NCBI RefSeq assembly: GCF_949628265.1
Contig: NC_088788.1
Span: forward strand, 14,694,001 to 14,758,000
DNA length: 64,000 nt
Direction of reading: 5' to 3'
From: Cloeon dipterum
Lineage: Eukaryota > Arthropoda > Insecta > Ephemeroptera > Baetidae
Positions 1 to 13,800 of this stretch are shown here, one piece after another. Each line of letters opens with the position of its first letter. Positions within the stretch are counted from its first letter, which is position 1. The notes under the pieces were generated by a model, which saw only the letters and a list, made by a program, of their open reading frames with translations, did no database searches and had not been told where the DNA came from. The translations under genes were made by a program, and so were the position numbers.

Positions 1-3000
1 ATTGAAATTTTACTAAAAACATGGCGAATTTGACGAAAACGTGCCTCGCCTCCGAATAAGGCTGACAGCAGCAGCTTTGCATTCGGAGCAGATTCCTCAA
101 CGGCTGCGGGATTAATGAGAGCACGGGACGCAAACGAAGTTCATTATTTTGACGTTTTCGAGATTTAATTTGACGCGCGCGCGGGCGCACTAATCTCAAG
201 AGTCAAAGGATTGTCGCAAACGCCGGCTTTGAATTATTATCTCTGCTGCACTAGTCAGCAGGGGGAGATTTATTGCTCTCGTAATTTGTTCAACTAACTT
301 CATTTCCCGCTCGGAACGGAAAATAAATATTTTCGAGTGCGCTTCTACGAAGTAATTTTCATCTAAATGCATACAGCGGCAGCGAACGCCCTCCATTTCA
401 ACGAGGAAACAATGCACAGCACTGCTGCGCGTTTTTCGTTTAACTTTTCGCTTTTATTAAAAGCCTCAACACATGTTTCAAGAGCAATTTAGAGCTATTC
501 ATTCTCCCAGTTGCAGCCTCTCAAATAAATTGCGCGCCTCGAAATTATTCTGTGTAGTTCCGAAGCGAGTGCAAATGGTTTTCCTAAAAATCGGCTCCCC
601 TCGGCACCAGTAGCATCCCATTTGAGGCAGCAACAAAAGGGGTCGGAACCATAAATCAGGGGTTAATCACAAAATTGCCAATTCATATGCATGCGCGCCG
701 GGCAATTATTGCTGTTGAGCGAAATCCTGAGCGGGCGCCAACAAAAGCGCGCTGACTTTTCATATTATATTCGGTGTGAGTCAGATTGCAAACAATAACT
801 AGTTACGCGAGCGTCTGCAACTCTGCACCCCCGGCACCTCCCCTGCGGTTTGTTAAATGGCAATTGCGCGGGGGGCGGTGGCTTACGTCTCATCTTGTTC
901 AAAGAGAAGCGGCACGCGTGTGCAGGAAGTATTCGTAAATTTGGCACCCCTCGCTAATCTGCATGTCAATGCATTCCATCAAGTCGTTTGTTTGTCTTTC
1001 TCAGGCCCGTTTCGCTGGCGGTTGCCTCTCGGGCGGGCGGCCGGGCAGTGTGCGAAAATAATCAAAAGGTCCTGCTCCACCGCAGACCCGGCAGAGAAAA
1101 CAGACATTATTTGCACTTGTACGCCCGCACGTGCGGTGTTTGCTCTCTGCGAAGGAAAGACAGGAAAAGAAGAAAATGATCCGACGGAAAATTGAAAGTG
1201 AAATAGCCGCATAGAAATAGCAGCGCAGCTCCGACTAGCAGGCGGGCGCTTTCCACGGAAAATACTTCAGCAAAATTGCGGACATTCAAAATGTATGAAA
1301 AGAGAAAAAAGAAACAGGCACGCCTTTGAGTTGTTTGTTGCCTCTACCGTTTGGATGGTACGCCAGTATTCGATTTTCTACTAACGTTAACAACGAGAGG
1401 GCACGAATACTGCATTCATTGAAAGAGGCGATGTTTATAGTTGGTGGGAACATTATAGAAAAAATTCAGCATTTTCACATATCTTAAAGGTCTCGTAACA
1501 CCTTCAACAAGCGCTATTGGCATCTTTCGAAAGAATGATGTTCCTTCATGCAATGCCGCAAATTGAAACGGAATGTTTCACGGCCCCTACGTGCCAGAGG
1601 GATGCTGGCTCCATCCCCCTTTTAATAGCTTGCAGATTCTTGGAGCGCGATTTCTTTGCTCTGCTTTTTGAAAATTATACGCACAACGAGAACAAATAAA
1701 AGTGGTTTCACGTCGGCAGACAGGGAGGGTCGTTTTTGCTGCCGGTGGTAGAAATGCATTCACTTGAAGTTTTTTCTGCGGATTACATTTTACTCTAAAC
1801 GAGAGGGATGGATGCACTGGTGGCTCGTTTGCTCCGAGAAGAGGGTAGAGCGACGAGACGGAGGGTAGGAGGAAACGCTTGTAATCTAATTACGAAACTC
1901 GAGTCCGTGTTGTTATTTATGAATAGCATTATTATCGCAGCGGTCTTTTATCTCGCGACCCTTTTGAGTTTCGCAACCACCAAAACAAACAGACGTAAAG
2001 ACGCTTTCATATTTCATGAGAGAGTGGCGCGGCGGACGAGACCCCGAAAATTTTTAATTTTTGATGCTCTGTGCCGCGTGTCAGGGAAATTGCCTTCTGC
2101 TGAAAAGAGTCACTCTTCCTTTGTCGGTCGGCTGAAAAAAAACCCCGTAATAACAATAAAGATCCGGCTGAAGCGAAGGAAGCTAAGCTAAAAGGGCGTG
2201 TCCCGAGCTGAGAATGCAATCACTGTGTGAGCAATTTGCATATGCGGGCAATAAAAGCATCGCCCACCGAGCCACCCACCCCGCTGCCTCCGGTGCAGCC
2301 GAGTCTATCCTGTTTGCGTCTATCAAGCCGTCATCTCTCCCTTGCACTGTTTTAATCCGCGCGAGCGTGTTCCAAATTTATAATCTCGTCATCCGCGACA
2401 AAGTGCGAATCATAATAATCGCGTTGGCGCGCGCGAGGTGCGGAAATTTGCAGCGACTGGAGCACGTGACGCTGACGGAGCTGCAACCTGGAGCCGTCTG
2501 GAGGACCGGCCATGACGAGAGGCAATTTGTGACAGAATCCGCGAAAGAGGCCGGGTTGAATCGTCTTCCCTCTCGACTTAAAGGAGGAATTGAATTCTTT
2601 CTGCAATTTTGCTGCGCTATCACAAAAGAGAGCAATGATTCCTTTGTGCCAACTTTTGGGGAAGAGTTTTGGAGAGCTAAAAGTTTGTAGCTTCTATATG
2701 CTGAGAAATAGCAAAGGAGCAAAAAGGATAATTGGAGTAAAGCAGCATTTGATTTTCTCTTTGTTATTTTTTAGTGTCAAATTTACGATAAAAAGCTTTA
2801 AAAAATATATTTTAAAAATTGTATTGTGTAAAAGAGTATTCACATGGATTGTTAGGGAGGAAATATAATAAGAGCCATTACAATAGTTTTATTAATTTGA
2901 ATAAAATCTTTTGCTAAAAGTCTATCTAATTACTTGAAAATAGTAAAAAGAAAAATGCCAAGTTGAATATTTAAATTAAAGCATACTCGATCTGTATCTC

Positions 3001-6000
3001 GTTTCAAAAAAATCTGCCTTTGCTTTTATGCTAACGAAGAGGAAGTTTTCCTGTGTTGGAGTAAACCAAACATGAAGTGCCCAACGCACTTTTTAGAACG
3101 CCCTGAGCGTCTACGGTGTTGGTACCACGCATATATTGAATGCGGCCCCAATGTTTTTGTAATAAAGCTGATTTTTAATTAACGGTGGCGCGGCTGCTGG
3201 GCTCTTCCACTCACGCATTCGCTTCTTGTTAAATATTCAATTAAGATCATGGCGCGCTGTTCTAAAAAAGCCGCTTCACGCGCAACGGCACGACGGGATT
3301 TGCTCGGTGGGAGGGTGGGTGGTTTTTGGGCAAAGTGAAATTATGATTAAAAAAGCCTCGGTGCAGAGGCAGAGAGCGCGGGGTCGTTAGAACGCGAGAC
3401 AAAGAAAGAAAGGAGGAAAATCACTTCAGGCAGACGCTCTCATATCTCATCCACTCCAATTGAAGCTCGTTAAGACTGATTTGTTCCTTCTATTTATTAT
3501 TTCGGATGGAGAAGAGGAGGCTTTGTGCTCTCTCGCCAGTCAGCGGAGGAGTGCTTCTCGCCACGGGAAACACTTTTGAAAGTGAAATCAAACTGCGATC
3601 TTCGCCAAATTGATTACCTATTCAAGCACAACAGAAAGGGTGCGCGTTTCAGTCAGTTCAGAATCGCGAATGCGCCCTGCTGCTAAGTGGAAAGTTTCGG
3701 GGAATTTTCATTTCCTTGGCATCTCTAGAAGAGGAAAAGGGTGCCATATGCAGTTTCGCTTTCGAATTGATTGGCCGAGATGAAAGCTCCCCTTTTTGTC
3801 TTTTTTCTTCTCTCGGTCGAAGTAAAACATGCACGGGAATCGCGAATGTGAGCCTTTTAAGAAGTACGGCACGATCGAGCTATACGTGAATATACATTTT
3901 ATATTGCTTGCTTTTGCTTGCACAGCTGGCGAGCAAGTTTTTTCTCTTTCGTTCGTCGTTATTGATCAGCCCATTCAATTTCAGTGTCATTTCGCAGACA
4001 TCACCAAGCATGTTACGCCATTAGCCAACTCTCGTGCAATCGCAAGACAATTTCCTCGTTCCGATGCACGTTTTATACATTCAATTCGAAGATAGAGCGT
4101 GCTAAACTACGCTACGCACAGCCGAAAATCTAAAGGCACGTCCGTGGTGCTGCATCAAAAAGTAGAGCGATTCACCTAAATTGGTTCAATTTCGGACTCG
4201 GAAAGATTTACATAATGTAGTAGGCTCTTCATTCACCGTCCGTTAAACTCAAATTTGATCCGAAAGCTGAGTGCCCGACAAGAGGCGCTTTAATTTTCAA
4301 GAGCTTTTGATTGAGCGTTACTCATGAGGAAAAGTCTGGCCGACAAAAGGTGTCTCTGATTCACGCCTATTGAAGCGGTGGACACATTGCATCGGGGACG
4401 ACAATTTAACGGGCAGTGTGACGCTAAGCACATGATTATAAATGACGATGACGACCGGCTTTCTTATTCTCTTGTTAACTGCTCGTCCGTCATATTAATT
4501 TCCCTCGCCTCTTCCGACGCTGGCTGGCAGGGCTGGCGGAGAGCGTGTTTCAGGTAGCAACACAGGTAGCCCCTCGAGCCCCTCCCCTCTGACCGAAAGT
4601 CACGCACTCAAGCATGGAGGAACATACACTGCTCGCTGGGTCCGTCGTCTGGCGCAGGCCATCTCGTTCAAGGCCAAGCGCGAGTCGAGTGTGGAAGAAG
4701 CATCTCTTCTCGCAACGGACGGACGGAAAGGCCCGCGGTGAACACTGATTGTTTTACTATATTATACGCTATATATACAGCATGCAGGGAATTCGGCGTC
4801 CGTGTGAGAAACGGATTGCGTGTGTTTCTCCTAAAATTATTGCCTCGCGCTGAACGGTTTCCGGCCAACCACGCGACTTTCGCACATAAAAGTAGAGTCT
4901 GGCGTCCTCTCTGATTGCCGATAAAATAATTCAATTGTCTATACGCTCGCTTTGTGAGTTTCCTCCACAGAAAATGCAATTGCAAGGCATGTAAAACTCG
5001 ATGAAGGCGTATATTTACGCGACGACTCGGAGCTGGTTTCTCCAAATGGAAGCTGGTTTCCCGCCTAAATGCGGTTGTTAATGGAGACGGGACGCCCGAC
5101 CGACGCCTTTGTTATTACCTGCCGTGGTGGTTTGCACCTCAGGAATTACTTTTAATCATCGTCCTGCGCATTGCCTGGCGGTTTATGAGGTCTTTCGGCG
5201 TCTAAATTTTGTAATGAGGTTTCAACCAGCCGCAAACACGCGCCTTTCAATATATAGCTAACCCGTCAGCAGCCCTCTCACGATTAATAAAATTGGCGAA
5301 TCTTTTGTTAAAATTAAATTAAATTCCTACAAAAAATGTTATTATGGTTCAATAATGTCGTGGCCGGCTGGCCGCATAGTAAGTGCCACATAAATCGGGT
5401 TATCATGCATTGATAAGCTCGATGATGGCTTTGATATTCTATGAAATTCAATTGCAATTTGTGGGCTATAGTTATTGTGCCGAAATTGGCTTGGTATTCT
5501 GCCGTACCACAACCGTTCTGAATAAAGGTCAAGCGTAAACCCTAATTCATTCCGTGGTCGAGTTCAATACACATTTATTATGTAGCATCCCCTGTCAAAA
5601 TTTGGCCCGTTTCGCATACAATTACCGAGGGACTGCATGCGCCTATATTCCAACAAGTTCCCCGAGGCAAAAGTATGGCGGGCAACGATTAGGGTCCCGA
5701 AAGTAATTCGCAGCACGTTTGACCCCTCAGGGTGGCTGCCCAATTATTGACCACTATTAACGCTGGTGCTCTTCTTGGTGCGGCGGCCGGCTAATCACGG
5801 GTCTGTCGGACGGACTGCCAAGTAATTTCATTACACACATCTCGTCGCAACATGAATATGCACATGCCTCTCGCCGCCGCTCTCCAGCAGCAATGGTATC
5901 AATTACAGTTATTACGGCCGACCAACTCGCCGCCGCCACTCGCCCGCTCGCTCACAAAGCGAAATTCATAAATCACACGCGGAGAGATGCGATTCGAGTT

Positions 6001-8829
6001 GGAATTATTATTGTTTCACGCCCAACTGGGGAATTCGTCCGACTGGCCAAATCGTTTTTTAGCGCTAGCTAGCACCGCAGTGCCGTGTGCGGTTGGAAAA
6101 CAATCGCGATATTAGTGCGAAAGTACTCTCAGCGTTATAGAGATGTAAAAAGGTGCAAATCACGTTTGATGATGAATCACTCGAAACGTGTCTGACGAGA
6201 GTGAACACGGTCGTTTTACTGAGGAAAATCGTTGTTTGAAAGAAGGAAGAAGGAACGTGACGGCACTTGAAAGGTATGCGTCTGGCGAATTATCGCAGTT
6301 ATTTCCTGCGAATGCCGGTTTGCACAAGAAAGATGCTTTTTGTCGCTCTCTTCCCTCCCCCCTCCCGCCCGCCGCTTGTTTGCTCTGCCGCTTTTATCTT
6401 ATCAGCAGACGCAGACTCCGAAGAAGAACGTGCGTCACATACAACGTCGTTTTTTTCGCTCCATTCATGTAAGGCGAATTTTGCTGCTAATTGGCAAAAT
6501 TCTGTGGATCCACCACCTTTTGTTGCGTGATTCTCTGCGTGCCCACCCACGAAATAAAGCTGTTTTCGAATTATTTGTGCCTCATAGCATGCCTATGTTG
6601 TGCGCGCGCGTGCTGTTTTCAGCCCAGAGATGGATTTAATCAACAACAGGGTTCTCGTGGGATGGGCTTTTTCTTTTTCGGCTATCATTATTTTTATACT
6701 TTTAAAAATGCGGATCCTCCCTTTGAATCATGGCGCTGCAGGTTTGTTCGTTGTATATAAAAATAATTGCCTCCGAAGTGAATGGGTACGCGCGCGCTCA
6801 GAGGAAAGTAGAAGCTTCTTGCAGGTAATTACCTCTTTCCGGAAGCTCTGCGCTGCGTCGTCTTTTTTCGAGCAGTCAGCCAATTCCCACACCCACCGAA
6901 CCTGAGCAGAAAACAGAGAGCGCTGGCATTTTAATTCGCTGCTTTTGTTTTTTTCTAAAATGGATGGACAGTCTGCCGCTTTGCCCGGTCTCATCGCGAG
7001 GGAGCCGTAATTCATGAATTTTAAATCGACTCCCAAGATATAATGCGAGCAACTATAAAACAAACGCTGGGAGGTGCTCCCAACACATCCTTTTGCGCGG
7101 AATGCAGCAAGGAAATTGAAAAGGAAACATAGCATACACGTTGCTCAGAATAAGAAGAAATATTTGAATGTTTTTCTCGGCTGGTAAAAAATTAAACGAA
7201 TTACAAATTTTAACAAAAATGAATTGCTGGCTGGTGAAACGGAAATTCAATCCACTCTTTTTACGTGCGTTTTAATCATCAAATGGAGTGCTGTGCACCG
7301 ATGAGCATAATCGCATGTTTAACAACATGATGCGTGCGGCGAGCCCTCGAAAAGGGAGCCGCTATGCGAAAGGGGATGAAAGAGAGCACACGCGGAACAA
7401 GTGGTGCAATCAAATTGAAAAGCCGAATAAAATTCGAGCCATCTGCGGACGTTTCGTGATTAGCTGGGCCATTGTGCTTTAAATAATATGAAAATAAAAA
7501 ACAGCTGGGGTGGGGGTGGCTTGCTCATCCCTTATTGCGCGTGCACTTGACCCTGGCGTGCCATCTGCGGTTGTTCCACCGGCGCTGCAACAGTTGCACT
7601 CGAGCAAAGTGTAAAAAATGGCTCTTGTCGTTTTGATTTGTCGCCAGCGGTGGACACGACGCGCAGACAGAGCAGAGTGATAACTTTTGAAAAGACGTCA
7701 AGTGTGGCGTTGCGCTCTGGCAAACCGGTTCAGTTTTCCTCCCTTTTTTAATTCCACGCACACACACACGTATGTACAAAGCCAAGCTGGTCGTGTTTTA
7801 TGTATTTAATGTTCTCTGCAAAACGCGCGCGGTTTGTTTGCGGCGTCGACCTTTCGCGCTGACCCTTCACTCTCCGCCTGCAACCAGAGCCTTTAATTGT
7901 TTCAGTTTCACGCATTGTTGCCCGCCGAAATTAATTTAGTGCTGCGTACGTGCTCTCAATTAAGAGCTTTTTGTCGCCCTCATTCGCTCTCTCGCTCGAC
8001 GAGTGAGTAATGCTGCGTGAAATTATGAATTTCCCACTCGGAATTAAGTCTCTCGGGCGTGAACCTCCTTGTTTTTCACCAAAATCCCGATAAGATAGAT
8101 AGATGCCGGCTGGCTGGTAAACACAGAGTCTTAGCGCTTTTTCTTCTCCACCAGTCGATTAAGCTTTTCGGGAGCAGCGCGATCGTAAAATAATAAAATA
8201 ATGACTCGCGCGAGATCGATTCGCCACCGTGGTTCGCTGGCGAAAATGCGCGGTGGTCTTGCCCGAGCCGCTCTCGCAATATCGGCGTGCATTATGATCA
8301 GATCGAGCACTTCTTCGCAGCTGCAAAATCGCCGGCGAGCTAATAAAGTTGTAAGCCGTGTTTTCAACGGCATTCCTGATCGAAAATCGAACAAGCCGTG
8401 CTGATTATTACACCCCTCTGGCCCGCTAATTTCGATTGGCTGGATCATTGGACAGCTGCCCGAGTTATTGGTGTAGGCAGGGCCACTAAACTCCTAAATT
8501 TCACGTGGGTGCACCGATAGGAGGTCGGAATAGAATAGAGCCTCGGCCACTTAAGTGTTTTATCTTTATCTCTTGGAACTAGATTAGAGCCAAACTCAAT
8601 TGTTCTCCACTAGAAAAAGAGACTAGTTAGACCAAGCTCCTAATTTGTAATTTAATTTTACTACATACTTACTCTTTTTCTGCTCAAATACCTGCAATTA
8701 TTAATTATGCTGATATATAGCTATCAGGAAAGCACACTGTAAATAATAACTACGCTAGGTTTTTTCTTACATTTTCCAGTTCATGAAACGGTTGAATTTG
8801 AGCTTACACGGGAGTAAGGGAGATTATCA

Positions 8830-8845
8830 TGTGATCATGATCACA
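8830..8845. repeat. Perfect 16-bp palindrome
   Basis: TGTGATCATGATCACA reads the same on both strands without a spacer. It sits in non-coding sequence. It could be a dimeric factor site or chance. Confidence 0.4.
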
Positions 8846-9834
8846 GTTTATGAACGCAAAAAGACACGACTGTTTTTTTTTTGCGAAAATTTTGCTTCAG
8901 CATGGAAAAGAGCAAGTGGACTATTCATGCGTGAGAATTCGCCCCATTGCTTCGAAAAGGAAAGCCTGTCAATGAAAATAGCAGGGTATACAGAGCAATA
9001 TCTCAGTTCTTAAAAACCAATGATTCCATGTCCTCAACCCATTGCGACCCTTGGATGATACGTATATTATTATCTGTTTCATGATAAAGTAGATCGATAC
9101 AATGAACAGAAACAAACATGAATGTAAGGACCAAAGTCGATATAAACGCAGTGTGAGCATATGAATGAAACCAGATTTGTTGTTCATACTCGAGTGATGC
9201 TCTAGTACGATGATTTTGTAATTTTCTCCTACCCACGGGCAGGCTTATCGTTGAAAAGTTATCAGGGTCCAAGCGTCTCGCAAATTGCTGTCGAGCTGTG
9301 CAAATTAGCTTGGGCGCCTCGGGCCCCTTTCGAGGAGTCCCGCAGTTTGCGATGCGCGCACGTTATTACACATTCATGTAATCAGGCACGCTCAGGAAGC
9401 TCACATACGCGTCGGGCAATTATTCAGGGCAGCAACGAGCGAGTCTGCGGATCGCGGCGAATAGATTGCGAACGCGGCTCATTAATTGCACAAGTGAACG
9501 CCGCGCAGCGCCGCTATTATCATTATTATGAGCATCGTCGGCACTAGATCGGAGCGGGAATAAATTAATTATTGAATATGTAACGCACCGAATCTACGAT
9601 CGGCCGACCGACCACCGATCTAGTTGTTCTGTTTGCAGCCGTCGAGTGCGGAACGGAGGCGGTGGCGGCGGTCAGCTTTCTTATGTGCGTGCCGACGAGG
9701 AAATCAAATAAATGTGATGACTTGTGTTGTAAAAAAGCAGCGAGCAGCCGTAAAAAAGAAGCAGCAGCAAATAGCGAGTGGCGACTGCTATTCATGAGCT
9801 GCTGCTGCTGCTTTTCCCCAAGACGAGAGATACA

Positions 9835-9850
9835 AACACACACACACACA
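9835..9850. repeat. Short (AC)n microsatellite
   Basis: Eight uninterrupted AC units in non-coding sequence, read directly. Confidence 0.8.
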
Positions 9851-10793
9851 GAGAAAAGACGCCGCCTTTCCTTTTTGGCAGGCTTGTGCGGTGGACATGA
9901 AAATTTGTCAAACGTCAACGCAACCGAAATTTGTTGTCTTTCCCGCGGCCACCGTTATACATGGCTCTAACCGTGTTTGCTTTTGTTTTGTTTTAGGTGA
10001 GGACCAATTCCGAGTGGCTGCTTTCGAAGGAGATCTTGCAGGCAGGCCGTTTTTTGAAATTTGATTCGAGATAAGGCAGGGAAGAGAGAAATCACAATTT
10101 ATTTATGCGGTCGCGACAGACCAAATTTGATCCCGGAGCGCAGATAGGCCAAGCCTGGGGTGCAGACGTTACTTTTTTTGTCCTGGGTCCCCGAGGGCCT
10201 CTATTTCTCTTCTCCGACTCTCTCGTCGCGGCCCTGATATTAAATCTGCAATTACACGCGCCGCTTTTTGTCACGTCAGCTAAATTTCCCGAGCCATACA
10301 ATATTCAGACAACAGCGGCGCAAGCTTTGTTTCTCTGGCTGTGCGCTCGTACAAAAGCCAGCAGTGCGTTTTCTATTTTTATGCTAATTCAAGTGCACGC
10401 CGAGAACTGGAACCCGTTTGCTGCCACAATTCCTCCGCTCGTTTCGCACACGCCTTCGAGTCAGGGTGCACACTGATTTCCGAACCCAGAAATGTAATTG
10501 ACGGCAGCAAAAGCGTATATTTGCTTCGCGGACACGAACGTAATCAGGCGCCACTTGTGCCAATTAACCCAGCGCGCCCGCTTTTCGATCCGGCTGGCTG
10601 AAAATGAATGCATCAAATACGAAAAATGGCCAAAATGTGTAACGCAGATTTTATCTCTTTGCCGCCGCTGTTTTCGAGCATGTCACGAACGCTGCGCTCT
10701 CGAATAAATTTCGCTCCGCTTAATAATCTCGGCGGCCCGATCGAGCGTCATTTTTTCGTCACGCTCAGCAGAGCTGAGCTGGATCCACCCCGT

Positions 10794-10812
10794 GCACACA
10801 CACACACACACA
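10794..10812. repeat. Short (CA)n microsatellite
   Basis: About nine CA units followed by CTCTCACA, in non-coding sequence. Confidence 0.8.
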
Positions 10813-13800
10813 CTCTCACAAAAGGGGTGAAAAACAGACGAGCTGCGGCGAGTTCAGCATTGTGTGTTGTGTGCGCGTTGATTAAACGGCATTGTACGTT
10901 CATGATTTTTATCTTCGGCACCGTGACGCGAAAAAACATACAACAAGTGATTCACCCCTGTTTCGCTGGAATCATGGCGTTTTTATTCAAATTCTGTGTG
11001 TCGTTCTGTTTCATTAAAACTTCCTGGATTCAAGCAAAAGCGACTTATTGTTAGACGTTTGATGGAATTTCGACTCCTTTGCGAAGCAAGTTAAGGGAAA
11101 TCTGGAGACGTTCAAAGCTATCAGCTCTCAAATTTGATTGAGAGATTGAGAATACTTTTCTGACATTGTTTGAGCGCAAAAAATATTTCTAGAGTCACTC
11201 CAATAAACAATGTTTTATGTCGATCTAGTTTGTTACGTGTCTACATTATTTTGAGCTAGATAAAGCAGACACGTTAAGTTCTAACAAATTGAGCAGCTCT
11301 TTTCATCGCTTCACACTTCAAGCGTTGAAAAATCCGTGCTTTCCCTCCTTTTATTTCCACCTCATCGTCATAACAAGCAATGTTCTCGAATAAAAAAAGG
11401 AAAGGATGAATGCGTCGAGGCTGATTTACTTTTTAAAGAAGCAGCAAGTGCCCGCGGGGGAGGTTGGCAGGTGGCTGCTGCTTCCCCTCCACCTCGGTTG
11501 AACCTCCCCTACGTGGAGCACAGCGGGACAGGTGTACTCGGCTGGCTCGCTCATCCTATCCTTGGAAGACCTTTCCTCGTGTGACTTCTCAGCCTTTTTT
11601 TTGCTCTGTTCGCTCCCCCGCGTGAGAACGGAACACAAAGGACGTCGGAAAATATAATGGAGCCCACATGAATTTCTTCGCATCTTTTGCAGCTTATGAT
11701 TTTACCCGAGGATGGTATTTTTCACAACTTTGGTCTTTTATGGCGCGAGTATAAATCTTCCTGTGCGCATCTTAAAGGATGCCCAAAACTTTGCTGGGAA
11801 ATTTATTTATTTTCCTAGCGGATAATTCGCTTGCTCGTTTACCTAGATACGAATTATTGCGATATGAGCGGACGCTAAAAGTTTTTATCCGCGTCCGGCG
11901 CAGTGAAAATTTCGGCCAACTTTCTCGCCTCAATCTTTTCTTTCGAAGCTGCTCGCCTTTTCGCTCTTCTAAAGCAATTAATGAATTAGCTTTCTGGGCG
12001 CATAAAATATGATAATTCTGACCGGGTGCGCTTGGGTCGATGCTGGCTGCCTTAATTAATTACTCTACGCTGAGTCCGCTGCTTGGCGGGTGATTTAGCG
12101 CCTCGACCGCTTTTATTAGAGCTGCACACCAAGTGGGAGCATAATAATATTTATTGTGCATTTAATTAATTAACTGGCGCCAACGTCGTCATCACCTGCA
12201 CATGTACTCGCCGTCAGCGGCAATGATTCCGGGCATAAATCGTGCTCCTTGCGTCTTGCTGCCTCATTAGGACTAATTACTCTGGTTAGGATTTGGCTCT
12301 AAACCACCAATAGCATTAATTTAATGCAGATTCCTGCCCAAGCAATTAATGCGGTGGTTACTTTGTAATTTAAATTTATTTCCGTGCCATTGCATGTTGG
12401 CTCAAACTTTCGATTATAAAATTGTAACAACACGCGGATCAGAAACTTTCAAGCGTTTCTTCTTGGTAAACTTTGCCGTTCGTGTGATTTATTAAGTAAT
12501 GGCAGCTCCTAGAAAATAAGTTACCAAATTTTCAAGAATATTATTAACTCCTCGGCAAATTTACACCATCTGTACTGGAGAGAAATGAAAAGTAAACAAG
12601 CACGCTGCACTGGCTAATATAATATGATTAATGCGTCGATTTTTTTCCAGTCGCCGGCTGCGTGCGGAAATTTAATATCACAGACACGCTCTACAAATGC
12701 AAATGTGCTAATCCCCGTTTCACGTGTTTCCAAGTCAAGCGGATTGCCTGACAAAACATATAACACTCCGCGCTAATAGCACGTCTTGTAACGCATACAC
12801 GCCAGGATTTCTTACTGATTTGACACATTCGCGAAGTGCTGGGAAAAATCAACTTTCCCATTGACTTTGGAGGCGGCGAAAAAGCGTAATGCGCTTACGC
12901 AGCGTGTGAATGAAAACAAAACGAGGCTTGTTGTCTTGAGAGCCGCCGCCACGATTGTCGCACACGAAATTTTACCATTATAGGCACAGGTAAATGTCGT
13001 GGGAAGTAAAAACTGCACTTTTGTCGTCTCCACGCTCTCGATTTCCACGCCGCGAGAGCTAATTATCTGCGGGAGCTGGCTGCGCTCCGCTTCTGCCACC
13101 CTTTCTTTTTCATTAAGCAAATATAGCAAAGTTTCACCGGAAAAAAGTTGCCGCTCGACGAGGCAAAAAGTTAGAGTTGCGAATTAAGTTGGAAATTCTC
13201 CGTTTGCGCTTCACAAAGGAACTCGAGGAATAAATTTTACACTAGTTTTTTTCGTTATCGCCTCGCCTTTGTTCGGAATTTTAATATTTCTTCTTCCAAT
13301 GGTGCGAGTGCCGAGCGATGAAAAATTTCTTTTCACTCGAAAAGCTCGTAAAAACGTCAGTAATTTATTGCGGAAAATAGCGTCTATTTCCGTGCTACAT
13401 TTTGTCGATATCACGAGATAGACGCCACTTTACATTGCGGCTTGGCATGAAGCTGATCAAATCAAACGCAATAAAAGCGAATGCGAGGAGTTCGAGTTTT
13501 GTTGATTCTGATGCGAAAAGCGCACAAGTACAAAACCGCTGACCCCTCAAACAGAGAGAAGCTAAATATCATATTGTTTGACTTTTTCCCTGCGCGTTTT
13601 ATGGCGGCAGACGGTGAGCGAGTGAGCAAGCAAGCGAGTTCGCAGCACATCCAGAAAAATAATAATATTTTGTGCAGCTGCGAGAAGTCGTGCATGAGAT
13701 CGTGATCGTTGAGAAGAAAAGGGAAAGACCCTCGCCGATGCAAAATGCTAATTTACTGTTGCGCTGGGGTCAGAGCGAAGAGGAAAGGCGGTGACTGCCA

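Noticed and set aside
8201..8404. Short frame with an Ala/Leu-rich stretch as the missing cadherin signal-peptide exon
   Set aside because: The hydrophobic core is short and interrupted by Arg, and the only nearby donor (8,351) has the wrong phase for the exon at 22,505.
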